A stretch of DNA of 42,731 nt from Cyanobacteria bacterium UBA4641 (GCA_002405805.1 DHMN01000060.1:1782-44512); one strand, 5' to 3'. Positions 31,378 through 40,857 are shown, counted from the first letter of the stretch. Notes: a model not told the origin generated them from the letters alone. A program made the numbers and translations.

Positions 31378-32652
31378 ATGCGAAATGTTGAATTATTAAT
31401 GCCTGCGGGCAATTTGGAAAAATTAGAATACGCTGTAAGATACGGTGCAAATGCAGTTTACCTCGGTGTGGTAGACTTTAGTTTAAGAGCGATGAGAAAG
31501 GGTGAAATTATTACCCTTGAAAATTTGAAAAGTGCGGTTGAATTGGCGCACAAATTAGGTGCAAAGGCTTATTTGACCTTGAATATCTTTGCATTTAATT
31601 CAGATATCAAGCATTTGGAAGAATGTATGGATATTATAAAGGATGCAAAACCTGACGCAATTTTGGTTAGTGATTTCGGTATTTTGCGTCTTATTAAAAA
31701 ATATATGCCTGATGTAGATATTCATATCAGTACGCAAACAAATATTTTGAACTATGAATGTGTAAAATTTTGGCAAGATATGGGCGCATCTCGTGTTGTT
31801 TTGGCAAGAGAGTTGTCTATCCCTGAAATTGCGGAGATTAAAAAACAAGTTCCTGATATGGAAGTTGAATGTTTTATTCATGGTTCCCAATGCGTTTCAT
31901 TTTCAGGCAGGTGTTTGTTGAGCGATTATTTTACAAACGGTGAAAGAAAAGCAAACTCAGGCAACTGTTCTCAACCATGCCGTTGGAGTTACAAATTGGT
32001 GGAAGAAACTCGCCCGGGGCAGTATTACGAAATCAATCAAGATGACCGCGGTTCTCATATTTTGAGTCCAAAAGATTTATGCTTGGTTAAACATTTGAAA
32101 GAAATGATTGATGCCGGAGTAGATTCATTCAAGGTTGAAGGCAGAACAAAGAGCCTATATTATGTTTCTGCGGTTGCTAAAACTTATAGAGCTGCGATTG
32201 ATGAAATTATGGCAAATCCTGATGCTGATATGGAAAAATATTTCTTAGAATTAAAAAAAGTCGGCAATCGCGGTTATACAACAGGGTTTGCGCTGGGTGA
32301 AAATAAACCTGATTCATATAGTTATGATATTTCAAAAGGTTTGGCAGGTGCTGACTTTTTGTTTGAATTTAATGACAAAAAGAAATATTGTGATGTAGAT
32401 ACAACTTCAAATCGCGAAGATGATTTGTTCTTGGTGAAAATCAAAAACAAAGTTCTAAAAGGTGATGAAGTTGAAATTATTACTCCGAAAGAAAAATTTG
32501 TGGCAAAAATCGTTGAAATTTTGAACGATAAAGGGGATAACCTTGATGTCGCAAATACAAATGCTGATGTGTATTTAAAATTGGATAAAGAACCGATTGA
32601 CTACAAAATCGCACTGGCAAGAACGATAGGAGTAAAAGAGCATGTTTCTTAA
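31378..32652 (+). CDS. Peptidase U32-family protein (TrhP/YegQ-like)
   Basis: The protein has 424 residues. The TIM-barrel starts ELLMPAGNLEKLEYAVRYGANAVYLG. The family signature lies at about 160-205: EVECFIHGSQCVSFSGRCLLSDYFTNGERKANSGNCSQPCRW, with the cysteines thought to hold an iron-sulfur cluster. A small C-terminal beta domain follows (about 340-420). In E. coli the closest relatives (YegQ/TrhP, RlhA) take part in hydroxylation of tRNA or rRNA, not proteolysis, so an RNA-modifying role is likelier than a peptidase. The stop overlaps the YqeG-like gene by 11 bases. Confidence 0.9.
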   Translation: MRNVELLMPAGNLEKLEYAVRYGANAVYLGVVDFSLRAMRKGEIITLENLKSAVELAHKLGAKAYLTLNIFAFNSDIKHLEECMDIIKDAKPDAILVSDFGILRLIKKYMPDVDIHISTQTNILNYECVKFWQDMGASRVVLARELSIPEIAEIKKQVPDMEVECFIHGSQCVSFSGRCLLSDYFTNGERKANSGNCSQPCRWSYKLVEETRPGQYYEINQDDRGSHILSPKDLCLVKHLKEMIDAGVDSFKVEGRTKSLYYVSAVAKTYRAAIDEIMANPDADMEKYFLELKKVGNRGYTTGFALGENKPDSYSYDISKGLAGADFLFEFNDKKKYCDVDTTSNREDDLFLVKIKNKVLKGDEVEIITPKEKFVAKIVEILNDKGDNLDVANTNADVYLKLDKEPIDYKIALARTIGVKEHVS

Positions 32653-33121
32653 ACCTGATTACAATTTGAAAAGCATTTATGATATAGATTTGCCGAGACT
32701 GGAATCTCTTGGTGTAAAGGCGATGCTTTTTGACCTTGATAGCACATTGATGGCATCAAAATCAGGAACATATTCACCAGAAACCGAAGAGTGGCTAAAA
32801 GGTGTTCAGGATAAATTTTTCATGGCAGTTGTTTCAAACAACAAAAATCCTGATTATATCGAAAGGGTCAAAAAGATTTCAAATTTTCCATTGCTATTCA
32901 ATGCTTGCAAACCTCAAACAGGTTTTGTCAAAGAATTTTTGAAGAAATATGAAGTTGACTCAAAAGATTGCGTTTTAGTCGGCGATAGACCGCTAACAGA
33001 TATTTTGTGCGGAAAACTCCTTGGATGCAGGACAATTTTGGTTGATTCTATTACTGCAGATAGTGAATCAAAATTGGTAAGATTTGTCAGAGCATTGGAA
33101 AGAAGTTGTATTCGTCGATAG
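32642..33121 (+). CDS. YqeG-family HAD phosphatase
   Basis: The protein has 159 residues. The HAD motifs are clear: LFDLDSTL (30-36, nucleophile Asp31 and Asp33), VVSNN (motif II), a Lys after the third strand, and VGDRPLTDILCG (motif III/IV). It has no cap domain, as in HAD-IIIA enzymes such as YqeG. The start codon lies inside the end of the U32 gene, so translation is coupled. Substrate unknown; a phosphatidylglycerophosphate-phosphatase-like role has been shown for relatives in plants and cyanobacteria, so a lipid phosphate is possible. Confidence 0.88.
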   Translation: MFLKPDYNLKSIYDIDLPRLESLGVKAMLFDLDSTLMASKSGTYSPETEEWLKGVQDKFFMAVVSNNKNPDYIERVKKISNFPLLFNACKPQTGFVKEFLKKYEVDSKDCVLVGDRPLTDILCGKLLGCRTILVDSITADSESKLVRFVRALERSCIRR

Positions 33122-33191
33122 TTTTATCTAAACCTTTAGATTGAACTTTTGTTTGATATCCATCGCCGTAACGAAATGTAAACATGTTGAA

Positions 33192-33224
33192 ACCCTTGAA
33201 AAAACTTGTTTTTCAAGGGTTTTG
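33192..33224 (+). terminator. Terminator after the YqeG-like gene
   Basis: ACCCTTGAAAAA (33192-33203) pairs with TTTTTCAAGGGT (33209-33220) and is followed by TTTG. Confidence 0.8.
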
Positions 33225-33253
33225 TTGTGAAAATCGTCACTATATATATAATT

Positions 33254-33282
33254 TTGACTTAATAAGAATATTATTATATGAT
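33254..33282 (+). promoter_or_regulatory. Promoter of the pilus operon
   Basis: TTGACT (33254-33259), 17 bases, TATGAT (33277-33282), giving a leader of about 110 bases before the first gene at 33,398. Confidence 0.6.
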
Positions 33283-33397
33283 TGAAGAAGATAGTAGTAT
33301 TATTTTGGGAAAATACATTAAATAACTGATACCAAAATAAGAGAGCTTTAATATAATGTAATTGTTATATAACTTAAATCAGATGGGTGGAGATAAC

Positions 33398-34186
33398 GTG
33401 AAAACAAATTACTATAGGAATGAGAGTTGGGTAGACAGTACATTTAGCAAACGTGGCAAATGGGTTTTGTCATTATTAGCAGTTGTTTTTACTGTTGGTA
33501 TAATTGCAGGCGGTTGCAGCTTTATCCCTAATATGGGCGGAAATAACACAGAAGAACCGACTCCGACTCCGGTTGCGGATGTAAATCCAGCACCAACCAA
33601 TGAAGTTAAAGTCCCTGCAGAAAACACTATTGATGTGGATGTCGATACAGAGCAAACAAGTAAAATGGTAGAAGTTTCATCAACATCTGTTGGTAGGTCA
33701 GACCCATTCATGCCTTCAGGTGAAATTCAAGCGTTTGAAAATGCTAGACGTTCAGCTATAGCAGAGGCTAATGCTCATAATGCTAGAATTGCACAAATTA
33801 AGAAGATGAAAAATGTTGTAATCAGAGAACCTGATGATATCAGTCCATACAGCTTTAATTTGCCGGTACCTCCAACATCATTAGCACCGGAAAATGCGGC
33901 AGCTGCAAAGATTACAAGAACCAAAGTTGTTGGTATTATGTATAACAAAACAAGTCCGTCAGCAATTATTAACATTGACAATAAAGACTATCTTGTTCGT
34001 CAAGGTGACAAGATTATGGGGCAAGAATATAAGGTTATGCAAATCAATCCATCATGGATTACTGTTGGGCTTGGTTCTAACATATATTCAGCAAGTATAG
34101 GCGAACTTTTCTCAAAAGACGATTTGGATAAAACAAGAAACGACTTATATAATTTGAGAAACAGATTTGGCGGTAGAAAAGGTTAA
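33398..34186 (+). CDS. PilP/GspC-like inner-membrane pilus component
   Basis: I start this at GTG 33398, which has GGTGGAG six bases upstream; other in-frame starts (TTG 33362, ATG 33383) lack it. The protein has 262 residues. One membrane helix (about 21-38) is followed by IAGGC, close to but not a canonical lipobox. A Pro/Thr-rich spacer leads to GRSDPF, the motif typical of PilP ('GRRDPF'), and to a C-terminal beta domain (KVVGIMYNKTSPSAIINIDNKDYLVRQGDKIMGQEYKVMQINPSWITV), which in PilP and GspC docks on the secretin. It opens the operon with pilQ, pilB and pilC. Confidence 0.7.
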   Translation: MKTNYYRNESWVDSTFSKRGKWVLSLLAVVFTVGIIAGGCSFIPNMGGNNTEEPTPTPVADVNPAPTNEVKVPAENTIDVDVDTEQTSKMVEVSSTSVGRSDPFMPSGEIQAFENARRSAIAEANAHNARIAQIKKMKNVVIREPDDISPYSFNLPVPPTSLAPENAAAAKITRTKVVGIMYNKTSPSAIINIDNKDYLVRQGDKIMGQEYKVMQINPSWITVGLGSNIYSASIGELFSKDDLDKTRNDLYNLRNRFGGRKG

Positions 34187-34214
34187 TTAAAAGAAGTAAT
34201 AAGCAGGAGCAAAT

Positions 34215-36134
34215 ATGAAAAATAAGATTAAAGAAAAAATTATTGCAAGTGTTTTGTTGTCAGCTTTCGCACTGACAAATTCAATGACTGCATCATTTGC
34301 AATGAGCGACTATTACGGATACGGTAATGCAGCACCGGCAATCAGAACAAACGATGGTGATAAATCTATCCCATTACGTTCAACAGTTACAATTCCTAAT
34401 GCGGATTCAGTTGTAAATTTGAGCTTGAGAGATGCTGATGTCACTCAAGTTTTGAGAATGTTCGCTGACCAAGCTGGAATGAATATTATTTTTGCTGACG
34501 GTGTTGAAGGTACAGTGACAATGGATTTGGTTGACATTCCATTGAAAGAGGCTCTTGATTTAGTCGTAAAAACTCACAAATTATTTTATGATATCAAAGC
34601 TAATACATTGGTTGTGTCTACTGCAGATTCTGCTATGAATTTGGCTGATAGAAACAATAATTTAACAATTATTCCTGTTAGGTATGTATCAGCTGTTGCT
34701 ATTTCAAGCTTTTTGAATAATAGTATTTTCAGTCCAAAAGGTAAAGGTTCTGTAAACCCTGGAATGTCAAAAGGTTTCATTGCTGCAACTAACCCTGCAA
34801 CAAATGAATTGATTGTAACAGGTACTGAACAAGATATCGCTTTGGTTAAAAAGATTGTAGCAGAATTTGATAAAAAACCTGAAATTACAACATTCAAAGT
34901 AAATCATACAACTCCTGCCGAAATGGCATCATCAATTTGTTCATCATTGTTCCCATCAATGACATTTGTTAAGGATAGTGATTCTTCAGGTGGTGCAGCG
35001 GGAATTCCTACAGGTTTTGCATCAGATGATAGCAGTGATTCCTCTGCAAGCAGTGGCGGTGGCAGCGGCATTTCCGTTGGCGGTGGCAAAGTTGCTTGTA
35101 TGTTTGGTCAATACCAAAAAACAGAAGAATCTACAGGCGATGAAGAAACATTCTCACTTGACAGTATTCCATTGTTAGGTATGTCTGTTACATATTTCCC
35201 AACTCAAGGTACTATCCAAATCATTGGTGGTTCAGAAACTCAGTTGGATATGATTAGAGAATATATCGCAGCTAATGATAAGAAAACTCCTCAAGCGTAT
35301 TTGGAAGTTCAAATTATTTCATTAACAGAATCAGGTAGTAAAACATTTGATAACACTTGGCAGTTTGTAAGTAAGAATTTCTCATTCAACGCAGGTGGCG
35401 GTAACGGTTTTGCAACTGATTCATTGCACCCGATATTCTTTGCAGGTCATGGTTTTGAATCATTTGACTCAAGTTCTTATGATGCAGATAGCAAAACTTA
35501 TGAAAGTTCAGGCTACTTTAAAAAATACAGTGGCTCTCCGACATTGGTTTATGCTGTAAACTACTTGGTTGAAAATGCTAAAGGTAGAGTTCTTGCAAAT
35601 CCGAGAGTTTTATTAACAAGCGGACAAAAATCAACAATTGATTTGTCTTCTGACTATGTTAAAAAAGTTACAACTCAATATTTGGATAACGGCTCATCTA
35701 CAGCACCTCAAGTGCAAAAAGACTATGAAATCGGTGATGATAACGGTATCAAAGTTGATATCACCCCATTTATCAGTCCTGACGGTTATGTAACTTTGGA
35801 TATCACTCCATCATATAAAACTATTTCAAGACAATATACAACAAAGAGTGATACTGGAGACGAAGAACCGGCTGTTACATTACTTCAAAGAAGAGATTTA
35901 GACTTGAAAGGTGTAAGAATCAAAGACGGTGAAACTCTTGTAATTGGTGGTATGTTGCAAGAAACAGAAAATAAAACAGTTAGAAAGATTCCGTTCGTTG
36001 GCGACCTTCCTGTAATTGGTATGTTCTTTAGAAGTACAGTTACAAGTAAAGCTAAAGAAGAAATGGTTATCATGTTGACTCCGCAAATCGTTATCGATAC
36101 GGAAGATGCAGTAGCTAACGACAACATGTTATAA
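34215..36134 (+). CDS. pilQ: Type IV pilus secretin
   Basis: The protein has 639 residues with a signal peptide (about 1-29, ending SMTASFA). Order of domains: STN/N0 (about 68-130, VNLSLRDADVTQVLRMFADQAGMNIIF...), an N1-type domain (about 140-220, TNELIVTGTEQDIALVKKIVAEFD), a Gly/Ser-rich low-complexity stretch (about 255-295), then the secretin barrel (about 360-630) with GRVLANPRVLLTSGQ and the C-terminal signature VRIKDGETLVIGGML...KIPFVGDLPVIGMFFRS. It forms the outer-membrane channel for pilus fibres or secreted substrates, so the cell has a double membrane. It is followed 73 bases later by pilB. Confidence 0.95.
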   Translation: MKNKIKEKIIASVLLSAFALTNSMTASFAMSDYYGYGNAAPAIRTNDGDKSIPLRSTVTIPNADSVVNLSLRDADVTQVLRMFADQAGMNIIFADGVEGTVTMDLVDIPLKEALDLVVKTHKLFYDIKANTLVVSTADSAMNLADRNNNLTIIPVRYVSAVAISSFLNNSIFSPKGKGSVNPGMSKGFIAATNPATNELIVTGTEQDIALVKKIVAEFDKKPEITTFKVNHTTPAEMASSICSSLFPSMTFVKDSDSSGGAAGIPTGFASDDSSDSSASSGGGSGISVGGGKVACMFGQYQKTEESTGDEETFSLDSIPLLGMSVTYFPTQGTIQIIGGSETQLDMIREYIAANDKKTPQAYLEVQIISLTESGSKTFDNTWQFVSKNFSFNAGGGNGFATDSLHPIFFAGHGFESFDSSSYDADSKTYESSGYFKKYSGSPTLVYAVNYLVENAKGRVLANPRVLLTSGQKSTIDLSSDYVKKVTTQYLDNGSSTAPQVQKDYEIGDDNGIKVDITPFISPDGYVTLDITPSYKTISRQYTTKSDTGDEEPAVTLLQRRDLDLKGVRIKDGETLVIGGMLQETENKTVRKIPFVGDLPVIGMFFRSTVTSKAKEEMVIMLTPQIVIDTEDAVANDNML

Positions 36135-36207
36135 GATATAGCTCGATGCTAAATTGGGACAAAAAGTTATACTAAAACAAGAGAAATAAGTAAAGTACAA
36201 TAGATAA

Positions 36208-38268
36208 ATGAACGCACTAATATTAAGACTAAAAAACAGCATAGATAAAAAGATACTGGAAAGTATTGATAAAAATCTAATGGGTCAGTACCATTTCGTA
36301 CCTATTAGTGTGAAAGATAACTTCCTATTTGTCGCAGTTTCTAAAAATTCAAATAAAGATGATATCAACGGTTTGTTGAAAAAATCTTTCCCTCAATCAA
36401 TCAAATTCATGCTTGTTGGGGATGATGATTTGAAAGAATTGCTAGGTTCATTTATTTCAAATGACAGTATAGCTCCTGTCCCAACCGGAGCACCGGCAAA
36501 TGCAGTAGCTCCAAAAGCTGCACCTGCTACTCAACAAAACAATGTTCCTGCAGGTAAATTAGGGGAAATGCTTGTAGCTAAAGGTATTCTTTCAGAAGTT
36601 GATTTGATGAAAGCTTTGGCAACTTCAAAACGCAAAAACGAGCCAATCGGTTCAACTTTGTTTGAAATGGGATTGATTTCCCTAGACCAATTGAAATCAG
36701 TTTTGCATGACCAAACAGGTTATGACTTGGTTTCTGCAGACCAGTTGGCTGACCAAAAGAAATTTGTTAATATTTTGCCGGAAGATTTTATCAGAGCAAA
36801 TTCAGTTATTCCGATTTCATCTGATGGCAAAACTTTAGTTTTGGGTGTTGTAAAACCTATCAAAATGGATGTAATGAAAGAAATCATCTATTTGACAGGT
36901 CAAAATCCGAAACAATTATTAATGACTCACTATGAGTTCCAAAACTCATTAAATACTTTCTTCTCTGCTCAGAAAAAGCAAACAGAAGAAATTATTGAAC
37001 AAATTAAAACAGAAACTCTTGATGATGCGGAAGAGGCAACACTTTGGGAACAAGTTGATGCCGAACTTCAAGACTCTACAGGTTCTGTTGCAAAATTTGT
37101 AAACCAAATTATTACAAACGGTATTGATAACAAGGTTTCCGATATTCACATCGAGCCGAGATTGTCAGGTTATATCGTTAGATACAGAAAAGATGGTATG
37201 TTGCAAAAAGTTTTGGATGTACCTGCAAAAGTTGAAACTCAAGTTATCGCTCGTTTCAAGGTTATGGCGAGAATGAACATCGCAGAAAACAGAAGACCTC
37301 AGGATGGTACCTTCTCTATTTCGTACAAAGATTGTTCTTATGACTTCCGTATCAACACACTTCCTGTTTCAGGTAAGGAGAAGGTCTGTATCCGTATCTT
37401 GGCACCTGCTGTTTCTCTTGCATCAAACGATAAGGAAATCAAACTTGTTGGTGCTGATGAAAGAGATATCCACAAGGTTAAACAAATGGTATCTTGTCCA
37501 AACGGTATCATCTTGACATCAGGTCCTACCGGTTCCGGTAAAACAACAACCTTGTATTCAGTATTGAAAAGTTTGAATGATGAATCTGTAAACATCACAA
37601 CAATTGAAGACCCGATAGAAATCAAGTTGGAAGGTATTAACCAATCACAAATCAACGCGAAGGCGGGTATCACATTTGCATCTTGTATGCGTGCTATCTT
37701 ACGTCAAGACCCTGATATCATTCTGGTTGGTGAAATTCGTGACTACGAAACTTTGGAAATTGCGATTTCAGCTGCATTGACAGGTCACTTGGTATTAAGT
37801 ACAGTCCACACAAACTCAGCTGCAGCAACAGTTACTCGTTTGATTGAAATGGGTGCGAAAGATTACTTGGTATCTTCAACATTATCAGGTGTAATAGCAC
37901 AACGTCTTGTAAGAAGACTTTGTGATGATTGTAAGGAAGAATATTACCCAACAAGAGAAGAAGCATCAATGGTTACAACAGACCCTGAAGAGATTGAAAA
38001 ATTGATGAAAACTCCAATCTACAGAGCTAAAGGTTGTAACAAATGTGGATTCCAAGGCTATAAAGGTCGTTTGGGTGTATATGAAATCATGCAGATTACT
38101 AAAGAAATTAAAAAACTTATTGCACAAGGTGCTCACGATTTGGAAATCGAAGAAAGCGCAGTTGCAAACGGTATGACAACATTACACAAATCTTGTTATA
38201 ACCATATCCTAAAAGGACAAACTACAATCGAAGAATTTGTCAGAGTATTAGGTATGGCAGGTGAATAG
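36208..38268 (+). CDS. pilB: Type IV pilus extension ATPase
   Basis: The protein has 686 residues. N-terminal MshEN domain (about 112-260, LGEMLVAKGILSEVDLMKAL...), possibly a c-di-GMP site, preceded by a further N-terminal segment and an Ala/Pro-rich linker. The GspE/PilB core has Walker A GPTGSGKT (439-446), the Asp box, Walker B ILVGEIRD (505-512), the His box region LTGHLVLSTVHTNSA and the tetracysteine zinc module (C572, C575, C610, C613). It powers fibre assembly from prepilins such as those at 20,539 and 23,358. The stop is 8 bases from the pilC start. Confidence 0.97.
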   Translation: MNALILRLKNSIDKKILESIDKNLMGQYHFVPISVKDNFLFVAVSKNSNKDDINGLLKKSFPQSIKFMLVGDDDLKELLGSFISNDSIAPVPTGAPANAVAPKAAPATQQNNVPAGKLGEMLVAKGILSEVDLMKALATSKRKNEPIGSTLFEMGLISLDQLKSVLHDQTGYDLVSADQLADQKKFVNILPEDFIRANSVIPISSDGKTLVLGVVKPIKMDVMKEIIYLTGQNPKQLLMTHYEFQNSLNTFFSAQKKQTEEIIEQIKTETLDDAEEATLWEQVDAELQDSTGSVAKFVNQIITNGIDNKVSDIHIEPRLSGYIVRYRKDGMLQKVLDVPAKVETQVIARFKVMARMNIAENRRPQDGTFSISYKDCSYDFRINTLPVSGKEKVCIRILAPAVSLASNDKEIKLVGADERDIHKVKQMVSCPNGIILTSGPTGSGKTTTLYSVLKSLNDESVNITTIEDPIEIKLEGINQSQINAKAGITFASCMRAILRQDPDIILVGEIRDYETLEIAISAALTGHLVLSTVHTNSAAATVTRLIEMGAKDYLVSSTLSGVIAQRLVRRLCDDCKEEYYPTREEASMVTTDPEEIEKLMKTPIYRAKGCNKCGFQGYKGRLGVYEIMQITKEIKKLIAQGAHDLEIEESAVANGMTTLHKSCYNHILKGQTTIEEFVRVLGMAGE

Positions 38269-38275
38269 GTGAAGT

Positions 38276-39493
38276 ATGACAATTTATAACTATACAGCAA
38301 TCAAAGATGGAACAAGTGAAATTGTAAAGGGGAAAGTTGAGGCGGATGACCTGCGTGAGGCACGTGCAGCCGTCCGTCAATTGGGCTTTACTCCTACAAA
38401 TATTGTTGAAGAACAAGCTACTAAAAAAGATGAAAAGAAAAAGCCGACAGGTAAGATGCCAAAACTTGGTTTGTCTGACCAAATCGACTTTACTTCAACT
38501 TTGCAGATTTTGGCAGCAGCCGGTATTCCGATTATCGAGTCGTTACTGTTCATTGAAAATGATGCTGCTAAGTTAAAAATTCGTCAGGTTGCGACTGAAT
38601 TAAGACGTCAGATTATGAACGGTGGAACTTTTGCCGGTACTATCGCAAAATATCCTGAACAGTTTGGGCAAGTTTATATCGGTCTGGTTAGAGCCGGTGA
38701 AGATTCCGGTGAACTTGAAAAAACTTTAGACCGTTTGTTGGAATTGTTGAATAAACAAGCATCAATCAGAAGTAAAGTTATTGGTACATTGATGTATCCG
38801 GTATTTGTAATTTTACTTGCTGTATTTATCGTAATCGTCATGTTGGTATTCGTATTCCCTGTATTCAAAGAAATGTTCGATTCAATGGGTATGCAATTGC
38901 CTTGGATTACAAGAGTTTTGATGGAAATGGGTTTATTCTTGAAGAAAAACTGGTACGGTATTCCAATCGGTTTTGCTGCAATTGGTGCATTTATTAACTT
39001 CCTATTCAGATGGAAACCTAGTAAATGGAAAATCGACGATATCGTTTTGAAAATCCCTGTATTGACCGATTTGATTCAATATTCAAATTTTGCCAACTTC
39101 ATTGCTGTTATGCAGGTTGCCTATGATGCCGGTGTTCCGATTTTGGAATGTTTGTACTTGTCAAATATGACATTGACAAACCACACACTGGAAACAAGGG
39201 TTGAAGAGGCTACAACAAGGGTTCAACAAGGTCAACACTTGTCTGCAGCATTAAGAGCAACAAGAACAATGCCTAAAATGATTCTGTTCATGATTGCAAC
39301 AGGTGAGCAATCAGGTCGTTTGGGTGATATGTTAGGTCAGGCAACAAGTTATATTGATAAACAGCTTGATACAATTATCGATATTATGACAAAGATGATT
39401 GAGCCTATCATGTTGATTGTTATTGGTTCTATCGTACTTGTATTGGCAGCAGCTCTTTACTTACCATTGTTCGCATCATATATGGGTATGTAA
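38276..39493 (+). CDS. pilC: Type IV pilus inner-membrane platform protein
   Basis: The protein has 405 residues, normal length. Two GspF/PilC domains (about 70-195 and 272-398) each start 'F...L..L..AGIPI/VPI' and end in hydrophobic helices (about 168-192, 215-240, 375-400). The signature 'AGEDSGELEKTLDRL' and its second-half counterpart 'TGEQSGRLGDML' are present. The N-terminal ~60 residues fold as the usual small domain (YTAIKDGTSEIVKGKVEADDLREAR). It forms the base that rotates with PilB to insert pilins. It is the last gene of the operon before a terminator. Confidence 0.97.
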   Translation: MTIYNYTAIKDGTSEIVKGKVEADDLREARAAVRQLGFTPTNIVEEQATKKDEKKKPTGKMPKLGLSDQIDFTSTLQILAAAGIPIIESLLFIENDAAKLKIRQVATELRRQIMNGGTFAGTIAKYPEQFGQVYIGLVRAGEDSGELEKTLDRLLELLNKQASIRSKVIGTLMYPVFVILLAVFIVIVMLVFVFPVFKEMFDSMGMQLPWITRVLMEMGLFLKKNWYGIPIGFAAIGAFINFLFRWKPSKWKIDDIVLKIPVLTDLIQYSNFANFIAVMQVAYDAGVPILECLYLSNMTLTNHTLETRVEEATTRVQQGQHLSAALRATRTMPKMILFMIATGEQSGRLGDMLGQATSYIDKQLDTIIDIMTKMIEPIMLIVIGSIVLVLAAALYLPLFASYMGM

Positions 39494-39510
39494 TAATAGT
39501 AAAAAGATTA

Positions 39511-39546
39511 AAATCTCCTCACCCTTTTGGGATGGGGAGATTTTTT
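39511..39546 (+). terminator. Terminator of the pil operon
   Basis: AAATCTCC (39511-39518) pairs with GGAGATTT (39536-39543), with CCC/GGG pairing inside and a T-run after it. Confidence 0.85.
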
Positions 39547-39566
39547 AAATAAATAGAAAGGTTATT

Positions 39567-40379
39567 ATGGCAAAAACAGTAGTTATTACAGGTTCAACAT
39601 CCGGAATTGGCAAAGAGTTGGTGAAATTGTTTTCAGTAGGTGGTGATTTTAAAATATTTGCAGGATATAGAAATCAGGACTTGATTTCCCCATTAGACAA
39701 TGTTGAATATTTTTATATTGATATGAGAAATCGCGCGACGATTGTTGATGCTGCTAATTTTATCAAATCAAAAACTGAAAAAGTCGATATTTTAATAAAT
39801 GTAGCAGGCAATGTTGTTGCTGGGCCTGTTGGGACCCTTGATACCGATAGATTACGTGACCAATTTGATGTAAATACATTTTCTCATATTGAATTTATGC
39901 AAAAACTTTTGCCAATACTGGATAATGGCAGAATAATAAATATCAGTTCAATGTCTAGTTTTGGACATTTTCCGTTTATTAGCCCATATTGCGCATCAAA
40001 AAGGGCTTTAGATATATTTTTCAATGCTTTTGCGATTGAAAATCACCGAAATATCAAGGTTGTATCTATTAAACCGGGGGTAATTGCGACTCCGATTTGG
40101 GAAAAATCTGTGAAAAGTAATCTTGATGGAATTGAAAATATCAGTGGGTATGAAAAGGAATTGGAATTTATCAAAAATAATGCATTGAAAAATTCGACAA
40201 AGGGGCTGGATGTTCATAAGGCGTGTGAATTTATTAAAAAAGTTGCATTATCAAAAAATCCAAAAGCGTCTTATACCTTGGGCAAAGATGCGAAGATTGC
40301 ACAAATTCTGTCACTCTTGCCTCAAGATTTGATAAATAAGTTTGTGAAATTCGGACTTGAAAAAAGGATGAAGAAATAG
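39567..40379 (+). CDS. Short-chain dehydrogenase/reductase
   Basis: The protein has 270 residues with a Rossmann fold. The cofactor loop is TGSTSGIG (8-15), a NVAGN segment (78-82) replaces NNAG, and the catalytic Ser128, Tyr141 and Lys145 lie in ISSMSS and YCASK. The proline-glycine motif after the active site (KPGVIATP) is present. It reduces a carbonyl or oxidises an alcohol with NAD(P)(H). The C-terminal helical region (about 220-270) is longer than in FabG, so fatty-acid synthesis is unlikely to be its job. The substrate is unknown. It is separated from pilC by a terminator. Confidence 0.9.
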   Translation: MAKTVVITGSTSGIGKELVKLFSVGGDFKIFAGYRNQDLISPLDNVEYFYIDMRNRATIVDAANFIKSKTEKVDILINVAGNVVAGPVGTLDTDRLRDQFDVNTFSHIEFMQKLLPILDNGRIINISSMSSFGHFPFISPYCASKRALDIFFNAFAIENHRNIKVVSIKPGVIATPIWEKSVKSNLDGIENISGYEKELEFIKNNALKNSTKGLDVHKACEFIKKVALSKNPKASYTLGKDAKIAQILSLLPQDLINKFVKFGLEKRMKK

Positions 40380-40460
40380 GGGGACATAAAAATGTAGCTA
40401 CCATGCCAAACTTCGGATTTTTGCAAGTGCGCTGTTTGAAGCTCAACAAATTTTTTCAAT

Positions 40461-40602
40461 GTCACCCTGAATTTATTTCAGGGTCTTTAATATTACAAAT
40501 TTCTCATAAGACTATTATGTTTTATTAGAGATTCCGAAATAAATTCGGAATGACAATGTTTACTTTGTTTTGGTTAGAGACCCTGAAACGAGTTCAGGGT
40601 GA
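40461..40602. repeat. Cluster of three short palindromic repeats
   Basis: CACCCTGAATTTATTTCAGGGTC (40463-40485 region), ATTCCGAAATAAATTCGGAAT (40531-40551 region) and ACCCTGAAACGAGTTCAGGGT (40580-40600 region) lie in a row, one of each sub-type seen in the composite copies elsewhere. Upstream, TTGCAAGTGCGC (about 40421-40432) resembles the start of the long copies. Confidence 0.8.
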
Positions 40603-40617
40603 TAACTTTAGATTCAT

Positions 40618-40764
40618 GTCATTACGAGGAAAGTTTACTTACAAATGTAGTATTAGCCTTGACGGAGTGACGTGGTAATCCACAACAAGGTTTGCAAGGG
40701 ATTACTACGTCGCTTACGTATATATCAATTATTTTATTTGTAAACCCTCGCTCCTTGTAATGAC
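40618..40764. repeat. 147-base long imperfect palindrome (different family)
   Basis: It begins GTCATTACGAGG and ends CCTTGTAATGAC. Inside are further mirrored pairs: TTACAAAT with ATTTGTAA, and TGGTAATCC with GGATTACTA. The termini are inverted, as in a miniature inverted-repeat element. It is distinct from the CTGAA/CCGAA family. Confidence 0.75.
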
Positions 40765-40857
40765 AGGATATTGTGAAATCCCTTCAGAATGACATTTGTG
40801 GTAAGAACTGTTATGCCGAAGGTATAAATAAAATATCCTGTAAATAGACTAATTGAT

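Noticed and set aside
33398..33540. Lipoprotein signal in the PilP-like protein
   Set aside because: The Cys follows IAGG with Ala at -3, not the usual Leu; the hydrophobic stretch works equally well as a membrane anchor.
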